DNA from: Muscardinus avellanarius
Taxonomy: Eukaryota; Chordata; Mammalia; Rodentia; Gliridae
DNA length: 64,000 nt
Direction of reading: 5' to 3'
NCBI GenBank assembly: GCA_963383645.1
Contig: OY726571.1
Location: 17,301,376-17,365,375 of the forward strand
The translations under genes and the position numbers were made by a program. Each line of letters starts with the position of its first letter. Positions within the stretch are counted from its first letter, which is position 1. The notes beneath the pieces were generated by a model. It worked only from the letters and a program-made list of their open reading frames with translations, was not told the origin of the DNA and did not search any database. This document shows positions 24,000 to 34,372 of this stretch, in pieces.

Positions 24000-25050
24000 T
24001 CTGGGAGCGGGACCCTCGCGCATCTATTTGCCCATCAAGCCAACTTGGTCCTTCAGCCAGGGAGCAGGGTGGCAGGGCGACATCCTGCAGTCCAGCGGCT
24101 TCTCCCTGGGGCTCCCCAATAGTGGGGTAGGGACCCGGGTGTCCTCAGCCCGCGGTTTGGGGAGATCCTGGAGCGGAGCAGGCGCCCTGGAGCAGGGTCT
24201 CCAGGGTCCTGGGAGCAGTCACGTGTTCCCTAGGCGCCTCTAAAACCCTCCCGGCTCCCCGCCCCCTCCTTCCCGCCTCCACCTCCAGGTCCTGCTCCTG
24301 CTGCAGCTGTCGCCGCCGCCGGAGTGCAGAAGCGACAGCACCGGGCCACCTCCCCGAGAGTCGAGGCACCTGCAGCGGCCGGGGCGCCCCGAGGTACAGG
24401 CTCCAGGCCTCTCCGCCACCCCCTCGGGGCCGGGGGGGACTGCACCCACGGGCCCCGGCTGGTCCTCGGGAAACACCCTGGAGCCCGCACCCCTGTCCTT
24501 GGTCCTGGAGCGTTGGTGGGGATTCCTAGAAGATGGGGCAGGGAAGCCCAAAGCAACCAGGCAGGAAAAATGGGGGATTAGGGTGGCGGAGGAGGCAGAA
24601 CCTGGAAAGGATGGGTTGAATTAATTAGTGCCCGGTAGGTCCCTCCAGTTCCCAACTCACCGGGGTGGGGCAGGCACGGGCTCATCCCGGGTGGGGGCAG
24701 AAGGTCCAAGATCCAAGCAGGAGCGTCGGCGGGAGGTATGGGCACCGCGCTCCCCATGGCTGGGCGAGCCTGGCTGCAGCCGGTGGGCGTCGGAGCCTGG
24801 GGACTGGCAGCCCACGGGGTGCCCGGGGCGGTGGGCAGCCGGGCCGAGCTCCGGTGGGACCCCGGGTGAGGTTAAGGGAGGGGGGCGCCACGGAGGCCGG
24901 CAGTCCAGCCGCCGCGCTGTCCCGCAGCTGGCCGAGCCCCGGGGGCCGCCTGGACCCTGGGAGGGCGCCTGTTTGCCAGGTGGCCGCGTGTGACAAATGC
25001 GAGCCGTAAGCAGGCATCCATCCACACACCTCGAATTCCAGAAAAGGGAA
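24000..25050. promoter_or_regulatory. Second CpG island, candidate shared NPY1R (exon 1B)/NPY5R control region
   Basis: About 1 kb dense in CpG with GC-boxes and a GTCACGTG E-box at 24218-24225. It sits 6 kb in front of the NPY5R coding exon and 17 kb in front of the NPY1R coding exon. On the minus strand a strong donor at 24661 fits human NPY1R exon 1B, which I recall at about 18 kb upstream. On the plus strand possible donors (CCGAG|GTACAG at 24393, GGGAG|GTATGG near 24738) could serve an NPY5R leader exon. Overlapping open frames on both strands come from GC content. Confidence 0.65.
24655..24667 (-). other. NPY1R: Candidate splice donor of NPY1R exon 1B
   Basis: The minus strand reads CACCCCG|GTGAGTTGG, with the last exon base at 24661. 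It matches the donor consensus well at +1 to +6. The leader exon would lie above it, inside the CpG island. Confidence 0.5.
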
Positions 25051-26405
25051 TTCTTAGCCCCAAGTTTATCGACCTTTATCTTTTTCACAGGAACGGCTTG
25101 TGAGATAGAAGCTAAAAAGATTTTGCCCTAGTCCTGCACTAGCCTAAGGCTCTCTGAATAGAATTTTGCAGCCTGGATGCGATTTTAAATTTCAGCGTTC
25201 TCCAGGGAAAGAGAAACTCTGCGGTTAGAACTGAGAAGGGAGCGTGGCGCGCGCCTGCATGCTTGTTGGCTGAGCAGAGCTGTGTTTATCTGTCCAGTTC
25301 TGATCCTGCCAGATTCTGGCTTTAAGAATAAATCCTGCGAATATTTGGGAACATGTAATCTGGCCATTGTTCCACGATCACAGCAAAAGAAGCAATAGTA
25401 GATATTTTATCATTGCGAGAGAGAGAAAAATGGCATCTATTTAATTCTTTTGGTGTGATTGGCATCTTTTGTTTAAAAAAAAAGAGGATAATGTGCATTT
25501 TCATAAGGCAGGAAATTATCCCGACAAAGAAATGTTATTCACATGTAAAAATCCATCTCTGTGAGTTCTCAGAGTTCAGCTTAGTTCCTCTCATTCTTTT
25601 AATAACTATCTACTTTCTTAAAGTTTATTTAGAAGACCATTTATCTAGGGTGCCAGGTATTGATCACTGTTTAAGAAAATTCTAGTAAATCTTTAGAAAG
25701 ACATGGATTTTTAAAGTTGCTACAATTTAATGAAGAACTTTTTTGTCACTGTTTGACTCAGGAAATTAAAGCTCATTGTTTCTGCTGGAAATTCTGATAA
25801 TGATAGATATAACTGCTCCTAAAAGAGAAGAACAAACAATATGTAATAATTAGGCACAAGAAAGGTTTCACACAGTCCAGACCAGGTTTCTTCTTGACCT
25901 CATCTTTTTATTTCATTGTTAAAACACACTCTCTTTGGTTATATTTCCTCATTTCCATAGTAATCTAAGATGAAGTAAGGTCTGTATAGGACATGGCTTT
26001 TATTATATGTAATATTTCTGCTGCATAAAATCACACAACATTCATCATAACACTTGTTGCAAAGCAGAGAATGGTTTAGCAGGCTGGCTTTTCCACTGGC
26101 AGTTTTCTTACTGTGTGTTGCAGGGGAAAAGGAAGCGTAAGAGAGGAAATTCTTTGTGCATTTATTTATGTGTCTGCTTGATTTCAAATTAGCTCCTCGA
26201 CTTTAGATTTTCAACTTTTTAAAACAAACAACTTAAACCTTACTGAACAAAATCTCCCTAATGTTTAAACCATGCCCTGACTAGAAGGGCGGTATACCCA
26301 CTAGCATGCTCCCCAACTGCAATATCTATTCTTTAGTTAAGAGAGGGAATGTTTGTTAGAGCAAAGACTCACCAATGTTCATTTTGTGTAGAGTCCCTAC
26401 GTTAG
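25051..26405. other. No gene or clear repeat recognised
   Basis: Sequence directly downstream (plus sense) of the CpG island. It is free of recognisable SINEs. Probably NPY5R upstream intron or control DNA, but no specific element can be supported by eye. Confidence 0.35.
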
Positions 26406-26408
26406 GTG

Positions 26409-26441
<33 letters not shown>

Positions 26442-26523
26442 TGTATGTGTGTGTGTATGTATGTGTGTATGTGTGTATGTGTGTGTATGTGTGTATGTGT
26501 GTATGTGTGTGTGTGTGCGCGCG
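26406..26523. repeat. (GT)n/(GTAT)n microsatellite ending in a GC step
   Basis: About 118 bp of alternating GT with interspersed GTATGT units, closing in GTGTGCGCGCGC. Alternating purine-pyrimidine sequence of this length can adopt Z-DNA. Confidence 0.95.
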
Positions 26524-26756
26524 CTAGTTGGACAGGAGTGAGGCTAGAAGAAGAGTAGAAAGTTGATGACACAGTCACACCAAAGTAAAAATGATTAAAT
26601 GAACGTGGAATGAATGTTAGATGAGAAAAGAAAAACGTGGGAAAAAAAGAAAATGTACTAACCAGTCTGTCAACAGGTATGTAAGTGTCCATGATATTCA
26701 GCAATAGTGTGTTTCCTGTAGGGAAAAGAATGCATTAGTGGCAGCCAGAAGAATGC

Positions 26757-27135
26757 CATTCATTCATTCTTTCTTCCTTTCTTTCTTTCCTTCCTTCTTC
26801 CTTCCTTCCCTCCTTCCCTCCCTCCCTCCCTCCTTCCTTCCTTTCTTTCTCCTTCCTTTCTTTTTCTTTCTTTCTTTCTTTCTTTCCTTCTTCCTTCCTT
26901 CCCTCCTCCCTTTCTCCCTCCCTCCATCCCTCCCTCCTTCCTTCCTTCCTTTCTCCTTCCTTTCTTCCTCTTTCTTTCTTTCTCTTTCTTTCTTTCCTTC
27001 TTCCTTCCCTCCTTCCTTCCTTCCTTCCTTCCTTCCTTCCTTCCTTCTTCTTTCTTTCTTTCTTTCTCTTTCTTTCTCTTTCTTTCCTTCCTTCCTTCCC
27101 TCCCTCCCTCCCTCCCTCCCTCCCTTCTTTCTTTC

Positions 27136-27186
<51 letters not shown>

Positions 27187-27187
27187 C
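26757..27187 (+). repeat. 430-bp pyrimidine tract (TTTC/TTCC/CCCT tetramers)
   Basis: After CATTCATTCATTC the plus strand is almost entirely C and T for 430 bp, in alternating blocks of TTTC, CTTC and CCCT units ending in a pure (TTTC)n. Its 168-codon open frame is Ser/Phe/Leu/Pro low-complexity and not a gene. Confidence 0.97.
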
Positions 27188-27444
27188 CTCTTATGGATTT
27201 TTATATCTCAGGCGGTCTACAGTTACTGTGGGGCTCTGAGTTAACCCCTCATAGACTCTCCCTTCCATCATACGTTGTGTTGGTCACCTTCGTGCTATCA
27301 AAGCACAGTACCTCACATGAGATGTTCAGCAAAGACTTGTTGAATGAATAAAGGAAAGCACATCTAGTTTTATTTATCTGTTCATTAACAAAAGAGGCCT
27401 TCTCTTCAAAATCAAATAGAAATTGCCTACATTTTTTGTGTGTG

Positions 27445-27639
27445 TGGTACTGGGAATTGAACTCAGGAGCATTCTATCTCTGAGCTATACCACCAAACTG
27501 ATTTTATTTTTCATTTGAAGACAGGGTCTCACTAAGTTGAGACCTTTAATAAGTTGCTGAGGCTGGCTGCGAATCTGTGATCTTCCTGTCTCAGCCTCCC
27601 AAGTATTGGGATTACAGGCATGTACCACTGCGCCTGGCT
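27445..27639 (-). mobile_element. B1/ID composite SINE
   Basis: GGTACTGGGAATTGAACTC, CTCTGAGCTATACC, AAGACAGGGTCTCAC, GCTGAGGCTGGCTG and CAGCCTCCCAAGTATTGGG in reverse complement order. Moderately diverged. Confidence 0.85.
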
Positions 27640-27937
27640 AAATTTTCTACATTTCTTAAATATTTTAAAAGAAGAAAGAAATGTTATGTTTAGTTTCCCT
27701 GTGTCCAATGAACACTTGTGAGGGCACTTTTTATAATTGCTTGCTAATAATCAGTGTTTTTTTAAATAATTTAATGGATTCAAAATTTTATGTGCATGTA
27801 TATATTTAAAATAGAGAAGTTTTAGTAACAAACCCTATATATGACCTGTTGTACTTTTTTTTTCAATTCAATAAAAACATGCCATAAATGTTGTTCCCCA
27901 ACTTTAGTTTCATGTTGGTTATAGGATAGCCTTTATC

Positions 27938-28056
27938 TTTTTTAAAAAATGTTTTATTGGTACATTATATTCATACATCATATTGGGGTAAAAATCTTGT
28001 GTGGACATACATGTACATTTAGCCCCTACCCAATTACCACCCCATTCTCTCCCCAC
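27938..28056 (-). mobile_element. Short 5'-truncated L1 3' end with target duplication
   Basis: Plus-strand TTTTATTGGTACATTATATTC... is the reverse complement of the same 3' terminus seen at the ends of the 39 kb, 46 kb and 53 kb elements. AGGATAGCCTTTATC (27923-27937) recurs as AGGACAGCCTTTATC (28057-28071), a 15-bp target duplication with one mismatch. Confidence 0.85.
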
Positions 28057-28071
28057 AGGACAGCCTTTATC

Positions 28072-29490
28072 AATGAAGATGTTCATCTTAAAAAGTTAAA
28101 GGGCTGAGGTATCATTATAGTCTATGTGGGTAGCTCCTCATTTCATTTTGGGGTCATTTAAAAACTCTAATTCCAGTGCTTCCATATATATAAACAAACT
28201 TATACACATGTACACACTCATGTCCTGAATATTCCCCTGATGGCTCATTTGTTATTTTAAGACTGAGATAACTTTAAAAATACCTTTCTAAAGTGATTAG
28301 TAATAAATATTTACTCATTGATTATGTATAACCTACTCCATTAGGCACCTCGATGCCATGAAAGTAATTAGGATGTTTTCCTTATCTCCATTTGAATCAA
28401 ATCTAAACCTCTGACCTCATATTTTGGAGATCAACTGAATTGTAGATTCAAACCCATATTGTTTCAATGGCTGAAAGTTTTGCTGCATTTCTCCTTGCTC
28501 TGGAAAATTGGGGGCAGCAATCTTACTCTAAATGTTAGTGTTATATCCCAAGAAAGCACAAAGCCAATGCAGAAAACTGTCCAATTTCTTTCTTGTCCTC
28601 ACATTAGCAGGACAAAAAAGGCATTGACCAACTACTGACCTACTACAAGGTTAGGAGGAAAAGGAATGATTCCAGAAAGTGAAACCAAAGGAACAATTAG
28701 CAGGAGCACAGTTACAAATCGCCTATGCACATTTTAAATATAAATAGGATCATGAACAAGCTAGACCCAGACAGGGGGCCGTCAGTGCTCAGGAAATTAG
28801 GCAGAAAGCTGCTTTTGTTAGAAGCTCACTGACCTCTCCCGGGAGGTGCAGGGAGGCTACTGCCTCATCATATGGTGAATAAGATGATTCAGGAGACTGA
28901 AGATGATTCACTATTTTACCAGTTACCCTCCCCTCCTTGAAGGCAAAGTCAATGTAAATTTTGGGTTAGGGTCGAAGAATAAATGAATATGATCTGGGGT
29001 TTTTGAATCAATTCCTTTCCAAAGGGACATACTCAAGATCCAAGAGTAATTCAATCAGTGGAATCGGTGGTAGAAGTGAAAAACTTTCAACTTTTTTCAT
29101 AGCATAACGATGACTATATCATCTTCTTTGAACCTTCTGTATATGCAATTGCAGTTAATCTTGTTTATAATGCAGGTCTGCACACAAAATAATTTTTTGT
29201 GTATTTGGAAATTTATTGGACCAGAATCTGTAATCCCTTCATAAATTGAAGATAATGCTGTTTATTATTAATTTAATTATATGTGTCTTTTATAGTTTTA
29301 AGTAAAATTATTAAATTATAGATTTAGAACTAAGTAAGTAAATAGTTACTGATATGTAGCAAATGTCTACATATCATGTAAACATCTGCTGGTTGGTCAG
29401 CAGGTGTCCTAATTCATGGTAATTTAGCACATCTCAAAACACTGAGAATTGATCACTGAGTGATTTTTGTCTTCATGCATTCTGTTCATA
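28072..29490. other. Upstream of NPY5R, no element recognised
   Basis: No SINE, gene or RNA is recognisable over 1.4 kb. The block 28480-28960 has balanced composition and could be conserved non-coding DNA, but this cannot be judged without a cross-species alignment. Confidence 0.35.
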
Positions 29491-29507
29491 TAATCACAGT
29501 ACATCTT

Positions 29508-29719
29508 TTTTTTTTTTTTTGCAGTAGGGGATAGAACCCAGGGGCATTCTACATCCAAGCTACACCCCAAAACTCTCTTTTCTATCCTTAATTATTGAAA
29601 CAGGGTCTCACTAAGTTGTGGAGGGCCTCATTAAGTAGCGGAGGCTGTCCACGAACTGCGATCCTCCTGTCTCAGCCTCCTGAATGCTGGGATTACAAGC
29701 GTGCGCCACCACAACTGGC
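29508..29719 (-). mobile_element. B1/ID composite SINE
   Basis: Poly-T then GCAGTAGGGGATAGAACCC, TCCAAGCTACACC, GAAACAGGGTCTCAC, CACGAACTGCGATCCTCC, GCGTGCGCCACCAC. ATCACAGTAC(A)TCTT before and ATCACAGTATGTCTT after look like a slightly diverged target duplication. Confidence 0.85.
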
Positions 29720-30536
29720 TATCACAGTATGTCTTGATAAGCACTTATTGAATGCCTAATAGAGCTACCGAGGTCCTGGAATAGTATTCTCCACTTGAAA
29801 GGTTTTAATGTGAACACTTCTTAAAGTAGATCACACTTAAGCAACTAGAGTTTTCTTTGAATGTTTCATTCTCTCCTAAACATTGACTTAATACTTGCAC
29901 TGGTAAAGTTACCGCGCTGTGCTGTGATGGATATCATGGTGAAAGGGAAGCTGTGCATTTTACCATTGCTTATGAATAAATATATAAGTAGACTGTGGGA
30001 ATAACTGCAATGTAAAGCACATTGGTGACATGTAGCGTCAGACAACTCTAATCCCAATATCATAGGGATTTGGAAGAGGAGATAACATGCAGTTTGGTAG
30101 ACTAGGTGATATTTTAGAACAGGTGACTTTTATATTTGACCTTGATTCATATAGAAAAGGACTTTTAAGGTATGATTATATCATAAATGTACCAGGTGTC
30201 TTGACTAGAGAATACCAGTAATGAGCCATTATAAATTATCTTGAGGTCCTTATTTACACTTGCCTTTACTTTACATTATTTCCAACATAAAGTTAAAAAA
30301 AAACAAAGTCTGTGGTTTTAGCACAAGTTAAAACAGTATAGAACTGAGGCCAGATTTAAACATACTGTAATTATTATTGGCTGAATTTGTACTGCCCTTG
30401 GAACCAAATGAAGATCTTACTAAACTCTTTCAGGAGATTAAAAACAGGAGAAAATTGTAAAATGTAGTTTCTCTCTGTATGGGCATTTTTTTCCTCAAAT
30501 TGTTAATGGTTTTTTTTTTTTTATTATTCCAAGCAG
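29720..30536 (+). other. NPY5R: NPY5R upstream intron end, with acceptor at 30535-30536
   Basis: A T-run (about 30509-30522) followed by TATTATTCCAAGCAG and then GACTCTAACATGG forms a good splice acceptor, so the coding exon probably starts at 30537, 9 bases before the ATG. Human NPY5R has the same CAAGCAGGAC phrase here, from memory. The rest of the stretch has no recognised element. Confidence 0.6.
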
Positions 30537-30545
30537 GACTCTAAC

Positions 30546-31886
30546 ATGGATTTCCAGCTGAAAGAGTATTATAACAAGACCCTTGTCACAGAGAACAATA
30601 CTGCTGCCACTCGGAATTCCGACTTCCCAGTCTGGGATGACTATAAGAGCAGTGTAGATGACTTGCAGTATTTTTTGATTGGGCTGTATACATTCATAAG
30701 TCTGCTTGGTTTTATGGGGAATCTCCTTATTTTAATGGCTGTCATGAAAAAGCGTCACCAGAAGACGACTGTAAACTTTCTCATAGGGAACCTGGCCTTC
30801 TCTGATATTTTGGTTGTGCTGTTTTGCTCACCGTTCACACTGACCTCTGTCTTGCTGGATCAGTGGATGTTTGGCAAAGTCATGTGCCATATTATGCCTT
30901 TCCTTCAGTGTGTGTCAGTCCTAGTTTCCACCTTAATTTTAATATCGATTGCCATTGTCAGGTATCATATGATAAAACATCCTATATCCAACCACTTAAC
31001 TGCAAACCATGGCTACTTCCTGATAGCTACTGTCTGGACCCTAGGTTTCACGATCTGTTCTCCCCTTCCAGTGTTCCACAGTCTAGTGGAACTTCAGGAA
31101 ACTTTCGGTTCTGCACTGCTGAGCAGCAGATATTTGTGTGTTGAGTCCTGGCCATCTGACTCATACAGAATTGCTTTCACTATCTCTTTATTGCTAGTTC
31201 AGTATATTCTGCCTTTGGTCTGTCTAACCGTCAGTCATACAAGTGTCTGTAGGAGTATAAGCTGTGGCTTATCCAATAAAGAAAACAGACTAGAGGAGAA
31301 CGAGATGATCAACTTAACTCTGCATCCATCCAAAAAGAGTGCGAACCAGGTGAAAGTCTCCAGCAGCCATAAGTGGAGCTACCCACTCATCAAAAAACAC
31401 AGGAGAAGATACAGCAAGAAGACGGCATGTGTGTTGCCTGCTCCACCGAGACCTTCCCAGGACAACCGCTCAAGGACACTCCCAGAAAACTCTGTCTCTG
31501 CAAGAAGCCAGCTCTCTTCATCCAGTAAGTTCATACCAGGAGTCCCAACTTGCTTTGAGATGAAACCTGAAGAGAACTCGGATGCTCATGAAATGAGAGT
31601 CAAGCGTTCTGTCACCAGAATAAAGAAGCGATCTCGCAGTGTTTTCTACAGGCTGACCATCCTGATCTTAGTGTTCGCAGTTAGCTGGATGCCCCTGCAT
31701 CTTTTCCATGTGGTAACCGATTTCAATGATAACCTTATTTCCAACAGACACTTCAAGCTGGTGTATTGCATTTGTCACTTGCTGGGCATGATGTCCTGTT
31801 GCCTTAATCCAATTCTATATGGATTTCTTAATAATGGGATCAAAGCTGACTTAATGTCCCTTATACGCTGTCTTCATATGTCATGA
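30546..31886 (+). CDS. NPY5R: Neuropeptide Y receptor type 5
   Basis: Class A GPCR for NPY, PYY and pancreatic polypeptide, Gi-coupled, linked to feeding. It is 446 residues in one coding exon. Visible marks: sequons at N10 and N17; TM1 about 42-66 with N59; D87 in TM2; C114-C198 disulfide; VRY (138-140) at the DRY position, which is normal for Y5; W164; P223 in TM5; a very long third intracellular loop, about 233-366, rich in Lys, Arg and Ser, the hallmark of Y5; TM6 with SWMP (380-383) in place of CWxP; NPILY (421-425); C442 as possible palmitoylation site. The ATG at 30546 has A at -3 and G at +4, a strong context. The protein ends CLHMS. It faces NPY1R across 23.3 kb. Confidence 0.99.
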   Translation: MDFQLKEYYNKTLVTENNTAATRNSDFPVWDDYKSSVDDLQYFLIGLYTFISLLGFMGNLLILMAVMKKRHQKTTVNFLIGNLAFSDILVVLFCSPFTLTSVLLDQWMFGKVMCHIMPFLQCVSVLVSTLILISIAIVRYHMIKHPISNHLTANHGYFLIATVWTLGFTICSPLPVFHSLVELQETFGSALLSSRYLCVESWPSDSYRIAFTISLLLVQYILPLVCLTVSHTSVCRSISCGLSNKENRLEENEMINLTLHPSKKSANQVKVSSSHKWSYPLIKKHRRRYSKKTACVLPAPPRPSQDNRSRTLPENSVSARSQLSSSSKFIPGVPTCFEMKPEENSDAHEMRVKRSVTRIKKRSRSVFYRLTILILVFAVSWMPLHLFHVVTDFNDNLISNRHFKLVYCICHLLGMMSCCLNPILYGFLNNGIKADLMSLIRCLHMS

Positions 31887-32200
31887 CTCTTACTGTTTAC
31901 CAAGGAAAGAACAAGTTGTAACATCATCTAAAAGATCACTTATATATTTATAGTACTGATGTGCTTATAATAGAAATTTTGGTAACATAAAATCTAATTT
32001 ATGTAAAAAATTTTCTGGATTTGAATGTTAGTTCATAATATATGGAAGGTAATTTTAATGTACTATGATTAAGTCATTTAATTGTTCAGAGTCTGTGTCA
32101 ATCCAATCTGTAATTTTGTTTTAAAAAGTAGCTATATTGCCTTTCCTGTCCTATTATCTGTAAATAAATGAATGACATTTTTGTTTAAAATAAAAGTTAT
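31887..32200 (+). terminator. NPY5R: NPY5R 3'UTR with two AATAAA signals
   Basis: Short AT-rich 3'UTR. AATAAA occurs at 32163-32168 and 32189-32194, giving a 3'UTR of about 300 bases if used. Downstream sequence is again AT-rich. Confidence 0.6.
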
Positions 32201-32818
32201 ATCTAACCAATTCAGACTCTTGTTCAAAAAATATAAGATGGAAAAAATATTTTCCCTGAAGAATATTTACATTTCACATTTGAGGAAATTCTATTATCTA
32301 TCTACCTTCATTTCTATCTCACAGGCTTCTTACTATTTCGTTTGTGAAAATAATTACTATGCCCAGAAAATTAACTAAATGACAGATATATGCAAAAATA
32401 ATGATTATAGTTTTAAACATTGAGCACACTATTGGAAATCCTACAAGAAACAATTATCTCCCATTATTGAGAATTGATAAAATTGCCAATTTAACTGTAT
32501 TGTCCTAGTAATACACAATTAATTAAAAAAAATATGGATTTTAAATCTTTTCTACATGTATACCACAACACTAAACATGATCAAATAGATTGTCTTCACA
32601 TATAGATTTTATATTCTAAAATATAAAGTCTAAGGGGTATTTTTGTTTTCAGTTATTAAATAATTTTAATTACTATTTGAAATGCTCATAGATAATAAGT
32701 TTAGTTATTTTCCTGGCCAAAATATACGATGATTAATATACTTTATGTTATATTAATATTATATGCATATGAAGTCTCATATGCTGTCTTACTAAAGCTG
32801 AAGTTAAACTTTCCATTT
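32201..32818. other. AT-rich DNA downstream of NPY5R
   Basis: Very AT-rich with no recognised gene or repeat. It may include further 3'UTR if distal poly(A) sites are used. Confidence 0.35.
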
Positions 32819-32832
32819 AAACTTCCTATTCA

Positions 32833-32951
32833 AGGGGCTAAATGGGCGATGTGTACTTGTGTGTCCACACAAGTGTTTTCCCCATTATGATGTATGAATA
32901 CAATGCACCAATTTAAAAAACCTAAAAAAAATGAACGGCCTAAAAAGAAAA
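32833..32951 (+). mobile_element. Short L1 3' end with 14-bp target duplication
   Basis: GGGCGATGTGTACTTG... ATGATGTATGAATACAATGC ACCAATTT is the L1 3' terminus shared with the half-L1-like elements, followed by an A-rich tail. AAACTTCCTATTCA at 32819-32832 and 32952-32965 is a perfect target duplication. Confidence 0.9.
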
Positions 32952-33189
32952 AAACTTCCTATTCATTTTTTTGGCCAGTTTTGAGAAGAACTGACTCTCT
33001 GAAATAAAAAATTGAGTATTTGCACATATGGCTCAGCTGTGTAAAGTAATATTGTCTTCAGTGCCTAGGCCTGATTTAAACATTCCTCTCTATAGACTCC
33101 TGTTTATAATAAGAACTATTAAACAAACAAAAAACCCTTCAAGTTTGTAGAAGGTGATTCTCATTTTCAATCAATTAAAGCCTCTGTAG

Positions 33190-33580
33190 GAGCTTCCTTT
33201 CAGCCCAGTCTTTCTTGCCTAGAGGGGAGATGGTGTGGTCCACGTGGAATTCTCTTCCGGTTCCACCGGGTGTTCTTTTCCGGTTCCGGTTGCACTTCCT
33301 CTGAGGGGTAATAGTCTTGCCTTGTTTCCATGGTACCTCAGCATTGGGCTCTGCTCCCCAGTGTCTGATCTCTTAGCAAAGCCTGGACTTCTCCACCTCT
33401 GCTGACACAGTAAGACTTGACCTCTCACTGACGGAGCCTCAGCGCCTCCTTTGGGTGCCTCGGGTCTTTGCTGCCCGCCTCGTTGCCTCTTGCCACGTCT
33501 GGGATCGACTGGGGAACTTTACGTCCGTTCCTGGGGGATTCTGCTTCTCACATGAGTCTCAAAGAACCGAGGTAGGCAGC
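33190..33580 (+). promoter_or_regulatory. Orphan promoter-like block with ETS motifs and a splice donor
   Basis: A CpG-enriched island of about 380 bp in AT-rich DNA. TTCCGG, the ETS core in reverse, occurs at 33255, 33278 and 33284, next to a TCCACGTGGA palindrome (33239-33248). About 260 bp later an ATG (33552) is followed by CCGAG|GTAGGC, a plausible donor at 33571. No TATA box is seen. It looks like a housekeeping-type promoter plus first exon, yet no gene is recognised beyond it. It could be a lncRNA start, a duplicated promoter or a fossil. Confidence 0.4.
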
Positions 33581-33805
33581 TTGGGCTTACTCAGGCCTTC
33601 TATTTGTCCAGACACAGTAAGCTGACATAGCTACTTTGTGGTATCTACCTCACGTTGGCATGTGAGCTTCCTCCATTTTCAAACATGAATTTAGTTACAG
33701 TCCCCTCCGCTTTTAGCTTCCCTTCGTCTGGTGCTGAGTTCCTCCCCCAGGACGTATATTATAGCTGAAAAAATGAAACCTAGTTCACTTTTGCTTTTTT
33801 CTTGG

Positions 33806-34012
33806 AGATGGGAGGAGTTCTGGATGTTGAACCCAAGGATGTTCTACTTCTGAGCTACAACCCCAACCCCAGGACTTTTTTTTTTTTAAACCAAGTTCCC
33901 ACTGGGTTGCTGACAGTCTTGCTTGACATCTGAGGCTGATCTTGAACCTTCGATGCTCCTGTCTCAGCCTCCCAAATACTGGGATTACAGGTATGCAGCA
34001 CCATGCTTAGCT
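33806..34012 (-). mobile_element. Old B1/ID composite SINE
   Basis: GGATGTTGAACCCAAGG, TTCTGAGCTACAACCCC, CCACTGGGTTGCTGAC, CTGAGGCTGATCTTG, CAGCCTCCCAAATACTGGG. Diverged. Confidence 0.8.
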
Positions 34013-34084
34013 TTGCTCTCTCTCTCTTTTTTTATCCTAAGAGAATCTACTTATTTCTGCTTAGCAAAAATGTTCCCTACTCAC

Positions 34085-34372
34085 CCATCAAAGTGGCACA
34101 GGGCTGCAATCTTGGTATTTGGGAGGCTGAGACAGGAGGATCACAGATTTAAGGCCAACTTCAGCAACTGAGTGGGACTGAACATCCTAAAGAGACTGTG
34201 TTTCCAAAAAAAATACTAAAAAAGCTGGGGGTGGAGTTGAGAGATAAAATGCCCCTGGGTTCAGTCCTCAGTATGCAAATATAACCTAATTTAAAATAAC
34301 AAAATAAAATAGAGCTGCATGTATAGTTTGGAGTTATAATGCCTCTAACTTCAGTCCCCAGTACCAAAAAAG
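34085..34372 (+). mobile_element. Old B1/ID SINE followed by a partial ID copy
   Basis: A B1 half from AAAGTGGCACAGGGCTG, then an ID-type half (GCTGGGGGTGGAGTTGAG, CCTGGGTTCAGTCC). Beyond it a second ID-like piece (34312-34372) reads GAGCTGCATGTATAG and CAGTCCCCAGTACC with an A-tail. Confidence 0.7.

Noticed and set aside
24230..25088. Several 100-140 codon frames in the second CpG island
   Set aside because: Same reason: GC-driven, overlapping on both strands, no recognisable domain.
26738..27244. 168-codon Ser/Phe/Leu/Pro frame
   Set aside because: It is a translated pyrimidine microsatellite.
30827..30836. Minus-strand donor-like ACG|GTGAGC inside NPY5R, as a possible NPY1R exon 1C end
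   Set aside because: Human NPY1R exon 1C is reported to overlap NPY5R, but this single motif in coding sequence is too weak to call here.
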